In this document: positions 1 through 5,693 of the stretch, one piece after another | Layout of the letters: each line of letters begins with the position of its first letter | How positions within the stretch are numbered: the stretch's first letter is position 1 | From: UBA1858 sp039182865 | GTDB lineage: Bacteria > Pseudomonadota > Gammaproteobacteria > UBA4575 | Assembly (NCBI GenBank): GCA_039182865.1 | Contig: JBCDBX010000091.1 | Span: 1-6,975, forward strand | Length of the DNA stretch: 6,975 nucleotides | Direction: 5' to 3' | Made by a program: the position numbers and the translations under genes | Notes under the pieces: model-generated | What the model was told of the DNA's origin: nothing | Database searches by the model: none | What the model saw: only the letters and a program-made list of their open reading frames with translations

Positions 1-393
1 AATTCGTATGAACCTCTTAGCCTCCTCCTGCTCTGCTATTCCAGCAGACTGAAGAAGGAACACGAAAGGACCTGCGCTACCATCCATGATGGGTACTTCG
101 GGCCCTGAGAGTTCAATATATAAGTTATCAATCCCTAATCCGGCTATGGCTGAAAGCAAATGTTCAACAGTAGATACCTTAGCATTGCCTTTCTGCAAAG
201 TAGTGGAAAGCTGTGTATCGCCAACATTTTCGATGCAAGCCTTGATCTCGGGAGAATTTGGAATATCTGTTCGCTTGAAGATAATCCCGCTATTAGCATC
301 AGCGGGGCGCAAAGTAAGCTGAATTTTCTCTCCAGAATGCAAACCAACGCCACTTGCACGAATGATATTCTTTAAAGTTCTCTGTCTTATCAT
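1..393 (-). CDS. lpxC: LpxC, UDP-3-O-acyl-N-acetylglucosamine deacetylase (N-terminal part, 3' end outside window)
   Basis: LpxC is the zinc-dependent deacetylase that commits UDP-3-O-acyl-GlcNAc to lipid A synthesis in the cytoplasm. The 131 visible codons run in one open frame to the window edge, about 43% of the usual length of roughly 305 residues. The start MIRQRTLKNII and the segments ASGVGLHSGEK (13-23), STVEHLLSAIAGLGIDN (74-90) and EVPIMDGSAGPF (99-110) match the family closely. E77 and H78 correspond to E. coli E78 and the zinc ligand H79. The remaining zinc ligands lie beyond the window. I chose the ATG at 393 because GGAA sits 6 bases upstream and the protein then aligns with E. 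coli LpxC from residue 1. An in-frame ATG at 405 would add four residues but has no ribosome binding site. In E. coli LpxC is mainly controlled by FtsH proteolysis at its C-terminus, which cannot be seen here. Confidence 0.97.
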   Translation of the reverse strand, partial: MIRQRTLKNIIRASGVGLHSGEKIQLTLRPADANSGIIFKRTDIPNSPEIKACIENVGDTQLSTTLQKGNAKVSTVEHLLSAIAGLGIDNLYIELSGPEVPIMDGSAGPFVFLLQSAGIAEQEEAKRFIRI

Positions 394-422
394 AAGAAAT
401 TCCATGTGAACATGATCAGCAT
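390..422 (-). CDS. Possible ten-codon leader ORF overlapping the lpxC start
   Basis: On the minus strand an ATG at 422 opens a ten-codon frame reading MLIMFTWNFL. It ends in TGA at 392-390, so its stop overlaps the lpxC ATG (393-391) in the ATGA arrangement typical of translational coupling. A purine-rich GAGAG lies five bases before its ATG, a weak to moderate ribosome binding site. The peptide is hydrophobic and I recognise no family. Frames this short arise often by chance, so this is only a candidate for a leader peptide that feeds ribosomes to lpxC. The coordinates and overlap are read directly from the sequence, but translation is inference. Confidence 0.22.
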   Translation of the reverse strand: MLIMFTWNFL

Positions 423-440
423 ATAATCTCTCTATTTTGC

Positions 441-455
441 CGATAATGATTATCA
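441..455. promoter_or_regulatory. Candidate Fur box upstream of lpxC
   Basis: The plus strand reads CGATAATGATTATCA. The 7-1-7 Fur model is TGATAAT-N-ATTATCA, and 13 of the 14 defined positions match, the only miss being the first base. The core GATAAT-G-ATTATC (442-454) is a perfect palindrome around one central base. Against the classical 19-base box GATAATGATAATCATTATC, the minus strand at 460-442 matches 15 of 19. The site lies between ftsZ and lpxC, 47 bases before the lpxC ATG. It overlaps a TTGATA hexamer (456-451 on the minus strand) that could act as a -35 box. The motif match is direct, while Fur binding and iron control of lpxC are inferred. Confidence 0.5.
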
Positions 456-498
456 ATTAGGTCTATAGAAGTTGCACTACCCCGTAATACATACGAAC

Positions 499-566
499 AT
501 AGTGGTCTTCTTTTAAAGATTTTTACTTCCAATTCAGACCAATATCAAAGGTTAAAATTCCACTAT
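499..566. repeat. Separated inverted repeat in the ftsZ-lpxC gap
   Basis: On the minus strand ATAGTGG (566-560) is the exact reverse complement of CCACTAT (505-499), with 54 bases between the arms. A second short pair, GGTCT (540-536) and AGACC (508-504), shares two bases with the downstream arm, so the two helices could not form together. Seven-base arms at this distance can arise by chance. No T-run follows, so it is not a rho-independent terminator. Confidence 0.25.
520..548 (-). promoter_or_regulatory. Weak sigma-70-like promoter candidate for lpxC
   Basis: On the minus strand TTGATA (548-543, five of six against TTGACA) is followed after exactly 17 bases by TAAAAA (525-520, four of six against TATAAT). 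This is the best-spaced hexamer pair I found in the 191-base ftsZ-lpxC gap. The region is AT-rich, so such pairs occur by chance. Transcription from here would pass through the Fur-box-like site about 60 bases downstream. No hairpin with a T-run is present in the gap, so lpxC may also be reached by read-through from ftsZ. Confidence 0.25.
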
Positions 567-584
567 TGAGAGTCAAATTTATTA

Positions 585-1742
585 CTAATCTGCCTGACGA
601 CGCAAAAATGCTGGTATATCAAGCAAATCTTCATTGTAAGACCCGCCATCCATACTAGTCGCTTCTTCCGCTTCGGGAGCAGTGACGCGTGCTTCTGCAG
701 CTTTTTTCGGTGTTTCAATGTCAATTTTAGCTACCTCTGTCACCGGCTCTACCAAAGCGACTTTCGCTGGTGCAGACACTGTACTCTGGACTCCCAGTCC
801 CGTCGCAACTAAAGTGACACGTAATTTATCTTCCATTGATTCATCTATAACTGTACCGACAACAACTGTTGCATCATCAGATGCAAGATCTTCAATATGA
901 GAACCCACCTCGGCAATCTCATTCATACCCAGATTAGGTCCTGCTGTTACGTTCACCAATATTCCACGTGCCCCCGTTATATTGACGTCTTCTAATAACG
1001 GACTGGAAATCGCCGCTTCGGCAGCTTCACGTGCACGCTCTGATCCAAGCCCCGTTCCAGAACCCATCATCGCCATACCCATTTCAGACATTACTGTACG
1101 CACATCTGCAAAATCTACATTGATTAAACCTGGGCAAGTAATTAATTCAGCAATGCCTTGAACCGCACCCAGTAATACATCATTCGCAGCACGGAATGCT
1201 TCGAGTAAACTTGTGTCCTTCCCAAGCACAGTAATTAATTTTTCGTTAGGAATAGTGATTAATGAATCAACTTGATTTGATAACTCTTCAATACCACGAT
1301 TAGCAATTTGTGTTCGTTTGGTGCCCTCAAAAGGAAATGGCTTAGTCACAACTGCAACTGTAAGTATGCCAAGCTCTTTTGCAACTTCTGCCACAATAGG
1401 TGCCGCACCTGTTCCAGTGCCACCTCCCATACCTGCCGTGATAAATAGCATATCGGCACCTGCAATCACATCATGTATTCGATCTCGGTCTTCCAATGCT
1501 GATTGACGACCTATTTCCGGGTTTGCGCCTGCGCCTAAACCTTTAGTGATTTCCGTTCCCAATTGCAAAGTACTTTTTGCATTCGTACGTTGAAGTGCTT
1601 GTGAGTCAGTGTTTGCACAAATAAAATCAACACCTTCAATATTAGCATTCACCATATGCTGTACTGCATTACCACCTCCACCGCCGACACCAATGACTTT
1701 TATAACTGCGCTTTGACCATATGCATCTACTAATTCAAACAT
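585..1742 (-). CDS. ftsZ: FtsZ, tubulin-like cell division GTPase
   Basis: FtsZ polymerises with GTP into the mid-cell Z ring and recruits the divisome. The 385-residue product has the usual gammaproteobacterial length (E. coli 383). It starts MFELVD. The glycine-rich GVGGGGGNAV lies at 18-27, the tubulin signature GGGTGTG at 106-112, and the T7 synergy loop NVDFADV at 208-214 with the catalytic aspartate at 213 (E. coli D212). A variable acidic and alanine-rich linker spans about 318-372. The conserved C-terminal peptide DIPAFLRRQAD (375-385) is the docking site for FtsA, ZipA and other partners. The ATG at 1742 is preceded by AGGAG at a spacing of 7 bases. The gene lies 115 bases after ftsA and 191 bases before lpxC. 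No substitution is visible in the GTPase motifs. Confidence 0.99.
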   Translation of the reverse strand: MFELVDAYGQSAVIKVIGVGGGGGNAVQHMVNANIEGVDFICANTDSQALQRTNAKSTLQLGTEITKGLGAGANPEIGRQSALEDRDRIHDVIAGADMLFITAGMGGGTGTGAAPIVAEVAKELGILTVAVVTKPFPFEGTKRTQIANRGIEELSNQVDSLITIPNEKLITVLGKDTSLLEAFRAANDVLLGAVQGIAELITCPGLINVDFADVRTVMSEMGMAMMGSGTGLGSERAREAAEAAISSPLLEDVNITGARGILVNVTAGPNLGMNEIAEVGSHIEDLASDDATVVVGTVIDESMEDKLRVTLVATGLGVQSTVSAPAKVALVEPVTEVAKIDIETPKKAAEARVTAPEAEEATSMDGGSYNEDLLDIPAFLRRQAD

Positions 1743-1749
1743 TTTAGTT

Positions 1750-1756
1750 CTCCTCT
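1750..1756 (-). promoter_or_regulatory. Strong ribosome binding site of ftsZ
   Basis: The minus strand reads AGAGGAG, with AGGAG placed seven bases before the ftsZ ATG. This is close to the ideal anti-16S match and far better than the site in front of ftsA. It fits the need for several-fold more FtsZ than FtsA. The AGGA part can also pair with TCCT at 1767-1764 (see the adjacent inverted repeat). Confidence 0.85.
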
Positions 1757-1761
1757 AGTCC

Positions 1762-1776
1762 TCAGGAATATCCTGA
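1762..1776. repeat. Short hairpin just upstream of the ftsZ ribosome binding site
   Basis: TCAGGA (1762-1767) and TCCTGA (1771-1776) are perfect six-base arms around a three-base loop. In the ftsZ mRNA this would form a small hairpin ending 19 bases before the ATG. As DNA it could equally be an operator half-site pair. The arm at 1762-1767 contains TCCT on the mRNA strand, which could alternatively pair with the ribosome binding site. Confidence 0.45.
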
Positions 1777-1785
1777 CATTATTTA

Positions 1786-1798
1786 AAATCTTTGATTT
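1786..1798. repeat. Small interrupted palindrome in the ftsA-ftsZ gap
   Basis: AAATC (1786-1790) and GATTT (1794-1798) are five-base complementary arms around TTT. It lies nine bases upstream (in transcription order) of the TCAGGA hairpin in the 115-base gap. It is AT-rich and short enough to be chance. I found no convincing -35/-10 pair in this gap. Confidence 0.2.
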
Positions 1799-1857
1799 AT
1801 GCATCCTTGTATAAACCCTCTAAAGTAGCTAACAGTCTTCGAATCCATCAAAGACAT

Positions 1858-3093
1858 TTACAAATTCCCTTGTATCCAATTTTTCACACGCCCAAAAGCA
1901 GATGTCATTCCACTTTTAGAAGATTTTTTATGTTCTGATGATTGCTCACTTAAGTGACCGAATAAAAGCAACCCAACGCCTGTCGCATGTATGGGGTTAC
2001 GCACGACATCAATTAACCCAGTGACATACTGTGGGACACCTAAACGAACCGGCATATGAAATACCTCTTCTGCTAATTCAATGACGCCTTCCATTTTCGA
2101 ACTGCCCCCCGTCAACACTATTCCGGCTGCGATTAAATTTTCATATCCACTGCGACGTAATTCAGCTTGCACCAATGACATTAACTCTTCATAACGTGGT
2201 TCAACGACTTCTGCTAATGTTTGCCTAGCTAAACGACGTGGCGCTCGCTCACCCACGCTAGGTACCTCTATAACTTCATCTGGATTAGTTAACTGACGCA
2301 GTGCGCATGCATACTTAATTTTAATTTCTTCTGCGTATTGCGTAGGTGTACGCATAGCGATTGCAATATCGTTGGTTACTTGGTCTCCAGCGATTGGTAT
2401 GACAGCTGTATGTTTAATCGCGCCTTCAGTAAAAACTGCTATATCAGTCGTACCGCCACCAATATCAATTAAACAGATACCTAATTCTTTTTCATCCTCT
2501 GTCAATACTGCATAACTAGATGCAAGCTGTTCAAGAATGATGTCGTCAGCCTGCAAGCCACAACGCTCAATACATTTCACAATATTTTGTGCTGCTGATA
2601 CGGCACCTGTTACCAAATGAACCTTAGCCTCCATACGGACACCAGACATTCCGATAGGCTCACGAATTCCTTCCTGATTATCGATAATGAATTCTTGTGG
2701 TAGCACATGTAAGACTTTTTGGTCAGCAGGTATTGCCATTGCGCGTGCTGCATCAATAACACGATCAACATCACCTTCTAAAACTTCACGTTCTTTAATT
2801 GCAACAATGCCATGTGAATTCATACTTTTGATATGACTTCCAGCAATCCCTGCGTAAACAGAATGAATTTGACAACCCGCCATTAATTCTGCTTCTTCAA
2901 CAGCACGCTGAATAGATTGCACCGTAGATTCAATATTTACAACCACCCCTTTTTTTAATCCACGCGAAGGATGCGTACCGATACCGATGATCTCCAACTC
3001 ATTCTCATCATTAACCTCCGCAACAATCGCTACGATCTTAGATGTCCCAATATCTAACCCAACAATCATTCCTGGATCTGTTCTTTTACTCAT
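1858..3093 (-). CDS. ftsA: FtsA, actin-like membrane tether of the Z ring
   Basis: FtsA is an actin-fold ATPase that binds the FtsZ C-terminal peptide, anchors the ring to the inner membrane and recruits later divisome proteins. The product is 411 residues (E. coli 420). Visible motifs are phosphate-1 GLDIGTSKI (12-20), the FtsA-specific 1C domain at roughly 86-165, phosphate-2 LIDIGGGTTDIAVF (208-221), and the adenosine motif IVLTGGSSKMEG (325-336). A polar linker (382-397) leads to the C-terminal amphipathic helix FGRVKNWIQGNL (400-411) that inserts in the membrane. The ATG at 3093 is the only plausible start because in-frame TGA and TAA codons lie just upstream. No clear Shine-Dalgarno sequence precedes it (AGTGAATGAAATTAAATT). 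ftsQ ends 27 bases upstream, so expression probably depends on the upstream transcript and the site should initiate weakly. Confidence 0.98.
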   Translation of the reverse strand: MSKRTDPGMIVGLDIGTSKIVAIVAEVNDENELEIIGIGTHPSRGLKKGVVVNIESTVQSIQRAVEEAELMAGCQIHSVYAGIAGSHIKSMNSHGIVAIKEREVLEGDVDRVIDAARAMAIPADQKVLHVLPQEFIIDNQEGIREPIGMSGVRMEAKVHLVTGAVSAAQNIVKCIERCGLQADDIILEQLASSYAVLTEDEKELGICLIDIGGGTTDIAVFTEGAIKHTAVIPIAGDQVTNDIAIAMRTPTQYAEEIKIKYACALRQLTNPDEVIEVPSVGERAPRRLARQTLAEVVEPRYEELMSLVQAELRRSGYENLIAAGIVLTGGSSKMEGVIELAEEVFHMPVRLGVPQYVTGLIDVVRNPIHATGVGLLLFGHLSEQSSEHKKSSKSGMTSAFGRVKNWIQGNL

Positions 3094-3120
3094 AATTTAA
3101 TTTCATTCACTTATTACGAA

Positions 3121-3861
3121 TTAGCCATTCCAACGGACTGCAAAACCATTACTATGGCGCAAATCTATAGTGACAATTTCTGCACCATCTCTTGTTTTTA
3201 ATTTAGGAAATGTCAGCAAACAACGTTCTAGTTGCTGATCGATATTCTCTTTACCAATGTTAATCTTGATTCCATTATCTAAGATCATTACTTTGTCATA
3301 ACGCGCATCTTCTTCTAGAGAAACAATGCGCATACCAATTTTATTAAAAAGCTTGTTATATTTAAGATGTAATCTCGCCAGATATTCTTCGCGTCCTCTT
3401 ATCCCATATAGTTTTGGTAGATTTTTATATTGTTCTAAATTTTTTTCATCGAAAGTATTGGCATAACGATTTAATAATTGCTCATCACCCCATCGAAATA
3501 CAGGTTGCTGCTCCTCTATTTTGATAACTAGCTTGTATGGCCATTTCCTTTTTATATTGGCTTTATACACCCATGGTAGACTGTTTAACTGTTTTTCAAA
3601 ATCGGCTAATTGTGCTGTGAAAAATCCCTGCGAGTAGTAATTAGCTGCGATGCTTCTAATCTCATCTTTGTTGACTTTATTCAATGTTGAAGCCACTTCA
3701 ATAGTTTTTATTGGTATGTCTTCTATCCCTCTAGCGACCCATACCAAAGTAACGACAACAACCGAAAATACCATTAATTTAAGCACTTCTCGCCAGTTAA
3801 TCATTGGCCTTTCTGACTGGCGACTTGATCGTCTCACACTATTCTTTTTACGCTTACCCAT
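3121..3861 (-). CDS. ftsQ: FtsQ, membrane-anchored divisome protein with POTRA domain
   Basis: FtsQ is a bitopic inner-membrane protein that forms a complex with FtsB and FtsL in the periplasm and links early and late division proteins. The 246-residue product has a basic cytoplasmic tail (MGKRKKNSVRRSSRQ), one transmembrane segment at about 26-44, a POTRA region at about 48-118 and a periplasmic beta domain ending TIDLRHSNGFAVRWNG. It is shorter than E. coli FtsQ (276), mostly because it stops just after the strand aligned with the E. coli VDLRYDSGAAVGW segment. Where E. coli has the FtsB-contacting tyrosine in that segment, this protein has H236 (aligned by eye). The ATG at 3861 has AGGAGA eight bases upstream and lies inside the end of ddl, overlapping it by 8 bases. 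The identity rests on position, topology and this C-terminal strand. Confidence 0.95.
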   Translation of the reverse strand: MGKRKKNSVRRSSRQSERPMINWREVLKLMVFSVVVVTLVWVARGIEDIPIKTIEVASTLNKVNKDEIRSIAANYYSQGFFTAQLADFEKQLNSLPWVYKANIKRKWPYKLVIKIEEQQPVFRWGDEQLLNRYANTFDEKNLEQYKNLPKLYGIRGREEYLARLHLKYNKLFNKIGMRIVSLEEDARYDKVMILDNGIKINIGKENIDQQLERCLLTFPKLKTRDGAEIVTIDLRHSNGFAVRWNG

Positions 3862-4795
3862 TCTTAGAGTCTCCTGAAAATGATGTATCGAGAATGCTTA
3901 TGACTAATTGCTTAAAATCAATTCCAACACTCGCTGCTGCCATAGGCACAAGACTATGATCTGTCATGCCTGGCACCGTATTCACTTCCAGAAACCAGCT
4001 TTGTCCCTGTTTATCAAGCATGACATCGACACGCCCCCATCCACTTGCGCCTGTCGCTTTAAACGCATCTAAAGCCTGTTGCTGCAAATTCAATTCATGT
4101 TTATAAGTTAAACCACAAGGTAAGAGATACTGCGTATCATTTGCTTCATATTTAGCTTCAAAATCGTAAAACGTATGAGGAGTTTCTAAACGAATTACCG
4201 GTAAAGCATCATCATCCAAAATGCTGACGGTATACTCTTTGCCTTCAATCCATTGCTCTGCCATTAAATGGCCTTTGTGATGGCTGGCTTCTTCAACTGA
4301 TGTTTTATACTGCGCTTCATCATCTACTTTATGCACACCCAAACTAGAACCTTCTAAAGAAGGTTTAATCACAAATGGCGCGCCTAATTTAGTTCGTATA
4401 TATTCAAAGGAAGTTTCAGACTGTATCGTCATGAAATTAGGTGAGCTGATACCGACTGCCTGCCAAATTTTCTTGGTCATAAGTTTATCCATACAAATGC
4501 TTGAAGCCATTACACCACTACCCGTATATGGCATAGCTATGGTTTCTAAGCCTCCCTGCATTGTCCCATCCTCACCACCGCAACCATGCAATGCAATAAA
4601 CGCTCGGTCATAACTACCTTTATTCAGAACATCAAAAATGTCTTTATCGACGTCAATGCCATGTGCATCGACTTTATTTTCCAATAATGCTTTGAGCACA
4701 GCTGAACCACTCTTTAAAGAAATTGAGCGTTCACCAGAGCTCCCTCCCATTAACACGGCAACTTTTCCATATTTAGTCGTGTCAGTATCACTCAT
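3854..4795 (-). CDS. ddl: D-alanine--D-alanine ligase
   Basis: This cytoplasmic ATP-grasp enzyme joins two D-alanines to give the dipeptide added by MurF to the peptidoglycan precursor. With the ATG at 4795 the product has 313 residues (E. coli DdlB 306). Motifs are LMGGSSGERSISL (15-27, with E22 matching E. coli E15), HGCGGEDGTMQG (70-81), KPSLEGSSLG (144-153, S150), FYDFEAKY (209-216, Y216), GWGRVDVML (252-260, R255) and FLEVNTVPGMTDHS (268-281, N272 and S281). These are the substrate and ATP-site residues, and all are intact. Y216 points to a D-Ala-D-Ala ligase rather than a D-lactate-type enzyme. A TTG at 4810 in the same frame would add five residues, but its G is the first base of the GGGGA ribosome binding site, so the ATG is preferred. 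The gene overlaps murB and ftsQ by 8 bases each. Confidence 0.97.
   Translation of the reverse strand: MSDTDTTKYGKVAVLMGGSSGERSISLKSGSAVLKALLENKVDAHGIDVDKDIFDVLNKGSYDRAFIALHGCGGEDGTMQGGLETIAMPYTGSGVMASSICMDKLMTKKIWQAVGISSPNFMTIQSETSFEYIRTKLGAPFVIKPSLEGSSLGVHKVDDEAQYKTSVEEASHHKGHLMAEQWIEGKEYTVSILDDDALPVIRLETPHTFYDFEAKYEANDTQYLLPCGLTYKHELNLQQQALDAFKATGASGWGRVDVMLDKQGQSWFLEVNTVPGMTDHSLVPMAAASVGIDFKQLVISILDTSFSGDSKNG
3870..3875 (-). promoter_or_regulatory. Ribosome binding site of ftsQ inside ddl
   Basis: The minus strand reads AGGAGA eight bases before the ftsQ ATG. It lies within the last codons of ddl and fixes the ftsQ start at 3861. Confidence 0.75.
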
Positions 4796-5693
4796 TGATC
4801 TTTTCCCCAATAATTTTGACTTCTAGCTCTAAGTCTATTCCACATTGCGTTAATACTGTCTGCTGAATATGTTCAATCAGATCTTCAATATCCGAAGCAC
4901 TTGCGTCTTGCTCATTAATGATAAAATTTGCATGTTTTTCCGAGACACAGGCGCCCCCAATTGAAAATCCTTTCAAACCACATTTTTCAATCAGTTGCGC
5001 GGCATAAGCTTGTGATGGATTTTTAAAGACGGAACCACAGTTTTTCTTACCAATAGGTTGAGTCGCTGATCTTTTCTCCAATAATTCTTTGATTGGAATT
5101 ACTTTGTCATCGTCAGATTTTTTATTTAATGCAAATCGCCCTGCAACGAACCATTCATTCTCTTCCTGCTTAACCGATCGATAGTCCACTTCATATTCGC
5201 TGACTGCACGGGTTTGAATAATTCCATTGCGACTTATGACATCGACAGAGGCTACTCTTCCCCATGTCTGTCCACCGAATGCACCTGCATTCATTGCCAA
5301 TGCGCCACCTACTGTTCCAGGAATACCTGCCATAAATTCAAGCCCACTTAAACCATGACTTACGCTAGTGCGCGCCAACTTTGCGCATGCCATGCCTGCT
5401 TGCGCATAAACGATATTGTTATCCTCAAATGCAAACTCTTTCAAACAACCTTGCGTAATGATGACAATGCCTGCTATTCCCCCATCACGAATTAATACAT
5501 TTGATCCCAAACCCAGCCATGTGATAGATAACTCTGGGTCTGTGTTTGCAAGAAACTCACTTAGATCTTCTAAATCTGCAGGTTGGAATAAACATTCTGC
5601 CTTACCACCAACGCTCCATGTGTTAAAACGTGACAAAGATGTATTGATTGATACTTCTCCACGCACGTTTGAACTATCGAAATTAGTCATCAC
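4788..5693 (-). CDS. murB: MurB, UDP-N-acetylenolpyruvoylglucosamine reductase (type II)
   Basis: MurB is the FAD-dependent enzyme that reduces UDP-GlcNAc-enolpyruvate with NADPH to UDP-MurNAc, the substrate of MurC. The 301-residue product has the FAD-binding half with WLGLGSNVLIRDGG (59-72) and GLEFMAGIPGTVGGALAMN (117-135), a YRS segment at 171-173, and the C-terminal substrate half. The catalytic serine is S221 in CGSVFKNP (219-226), and the acidic residue E291 sits in LELEVKII. The GSVFKNP...GLKG...ISEKHANF-like pattern and the length are those of the short type II MurB (S. aureus-like), not the longer E. coli type I. The start is either GTG at 5693 or ATG at 5690. I favour GTG because AGAGG lies 10 bases before it but 13 before the ATG. 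Either start overlaps the murC stop, by 4 bases or 1. Confidence 0.97.
   Translation of the reverse strand: MMTNFDSSNVRGEVSINTSLSRFNTWSVGGKAECLFQPADLEDLSEFLANTDPELSITWLGLGSNVLIRDGGIAGIVIITQGCLKEFAFEDNNIVYAQAGMACAKLARTSVSHGLSGLEFMAGIPGTVGGALAMNAGAFGGQTWGRVASVDVISRNGIIQTRAVSEYEVDYRSVKQEENEWFVAGRFALNKKSDDDKVIPIKELLEKRSATQPIGKKNCGSVFKNPSQAYAAQLIEKCGLKGFSIGGACVSEKHANFIINEQDASASDIEDLIEHIQQTVLTQCGIDLELEVKIIGEKINE
4804..4808 (-). promoter_or_regulatory. Ribosome binding site that decides the ddl start
   Basis: The minus strand reads GGGGA eight bases before the ATG at 4795, inside the last codons of murB. Because the upstream TTG (4810-4808) shares its final G with this site, the ATG is the more likely start of ddl. 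Confidence 0.7.

Noticed and set aside
1..5. Window begins AATTC, as a cut EcoRI site would
   Set aside because: The lpxC frame runs cleanly to the edge with the expected FIRI sequence, so nothing suggests a cloning junction.
477..500. Seven-codon ORF (MFVCITG) on the minus strand in the ftsZ-lpxC gap
   Set aside because: It is too short, has only a weak purine stretch upstream, and has no positional link to a gene start.
584..585. Rho-independent terminator after ftsZ
   Set aside because: No stem followed by a T-run is present between ftsZ and lpxC on the minus strand, so none is listed.
1743..1857. Hexamers resembling a sigma-70 promoter in the ftsA-ftsZ gap, such as TTGATG with TACTTT, and AATAAT
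   Set aside because: The best pair has a poor -10 box and 18-base spacing, and AATAAT has no -35 partner at proper distance. Not strong enough to list as a promoter.
2677..2688. Perfect 12-base palindrome ATTATCGATAAT, flanked by GAATTC on both sides
   Set aside because: It lies inside ftsA and encodes a normal part of the protein (IIDNQEGI). Its half-sites face the wrong way for a Fur box. Chance in AT-rich coding sequence is sufficient.
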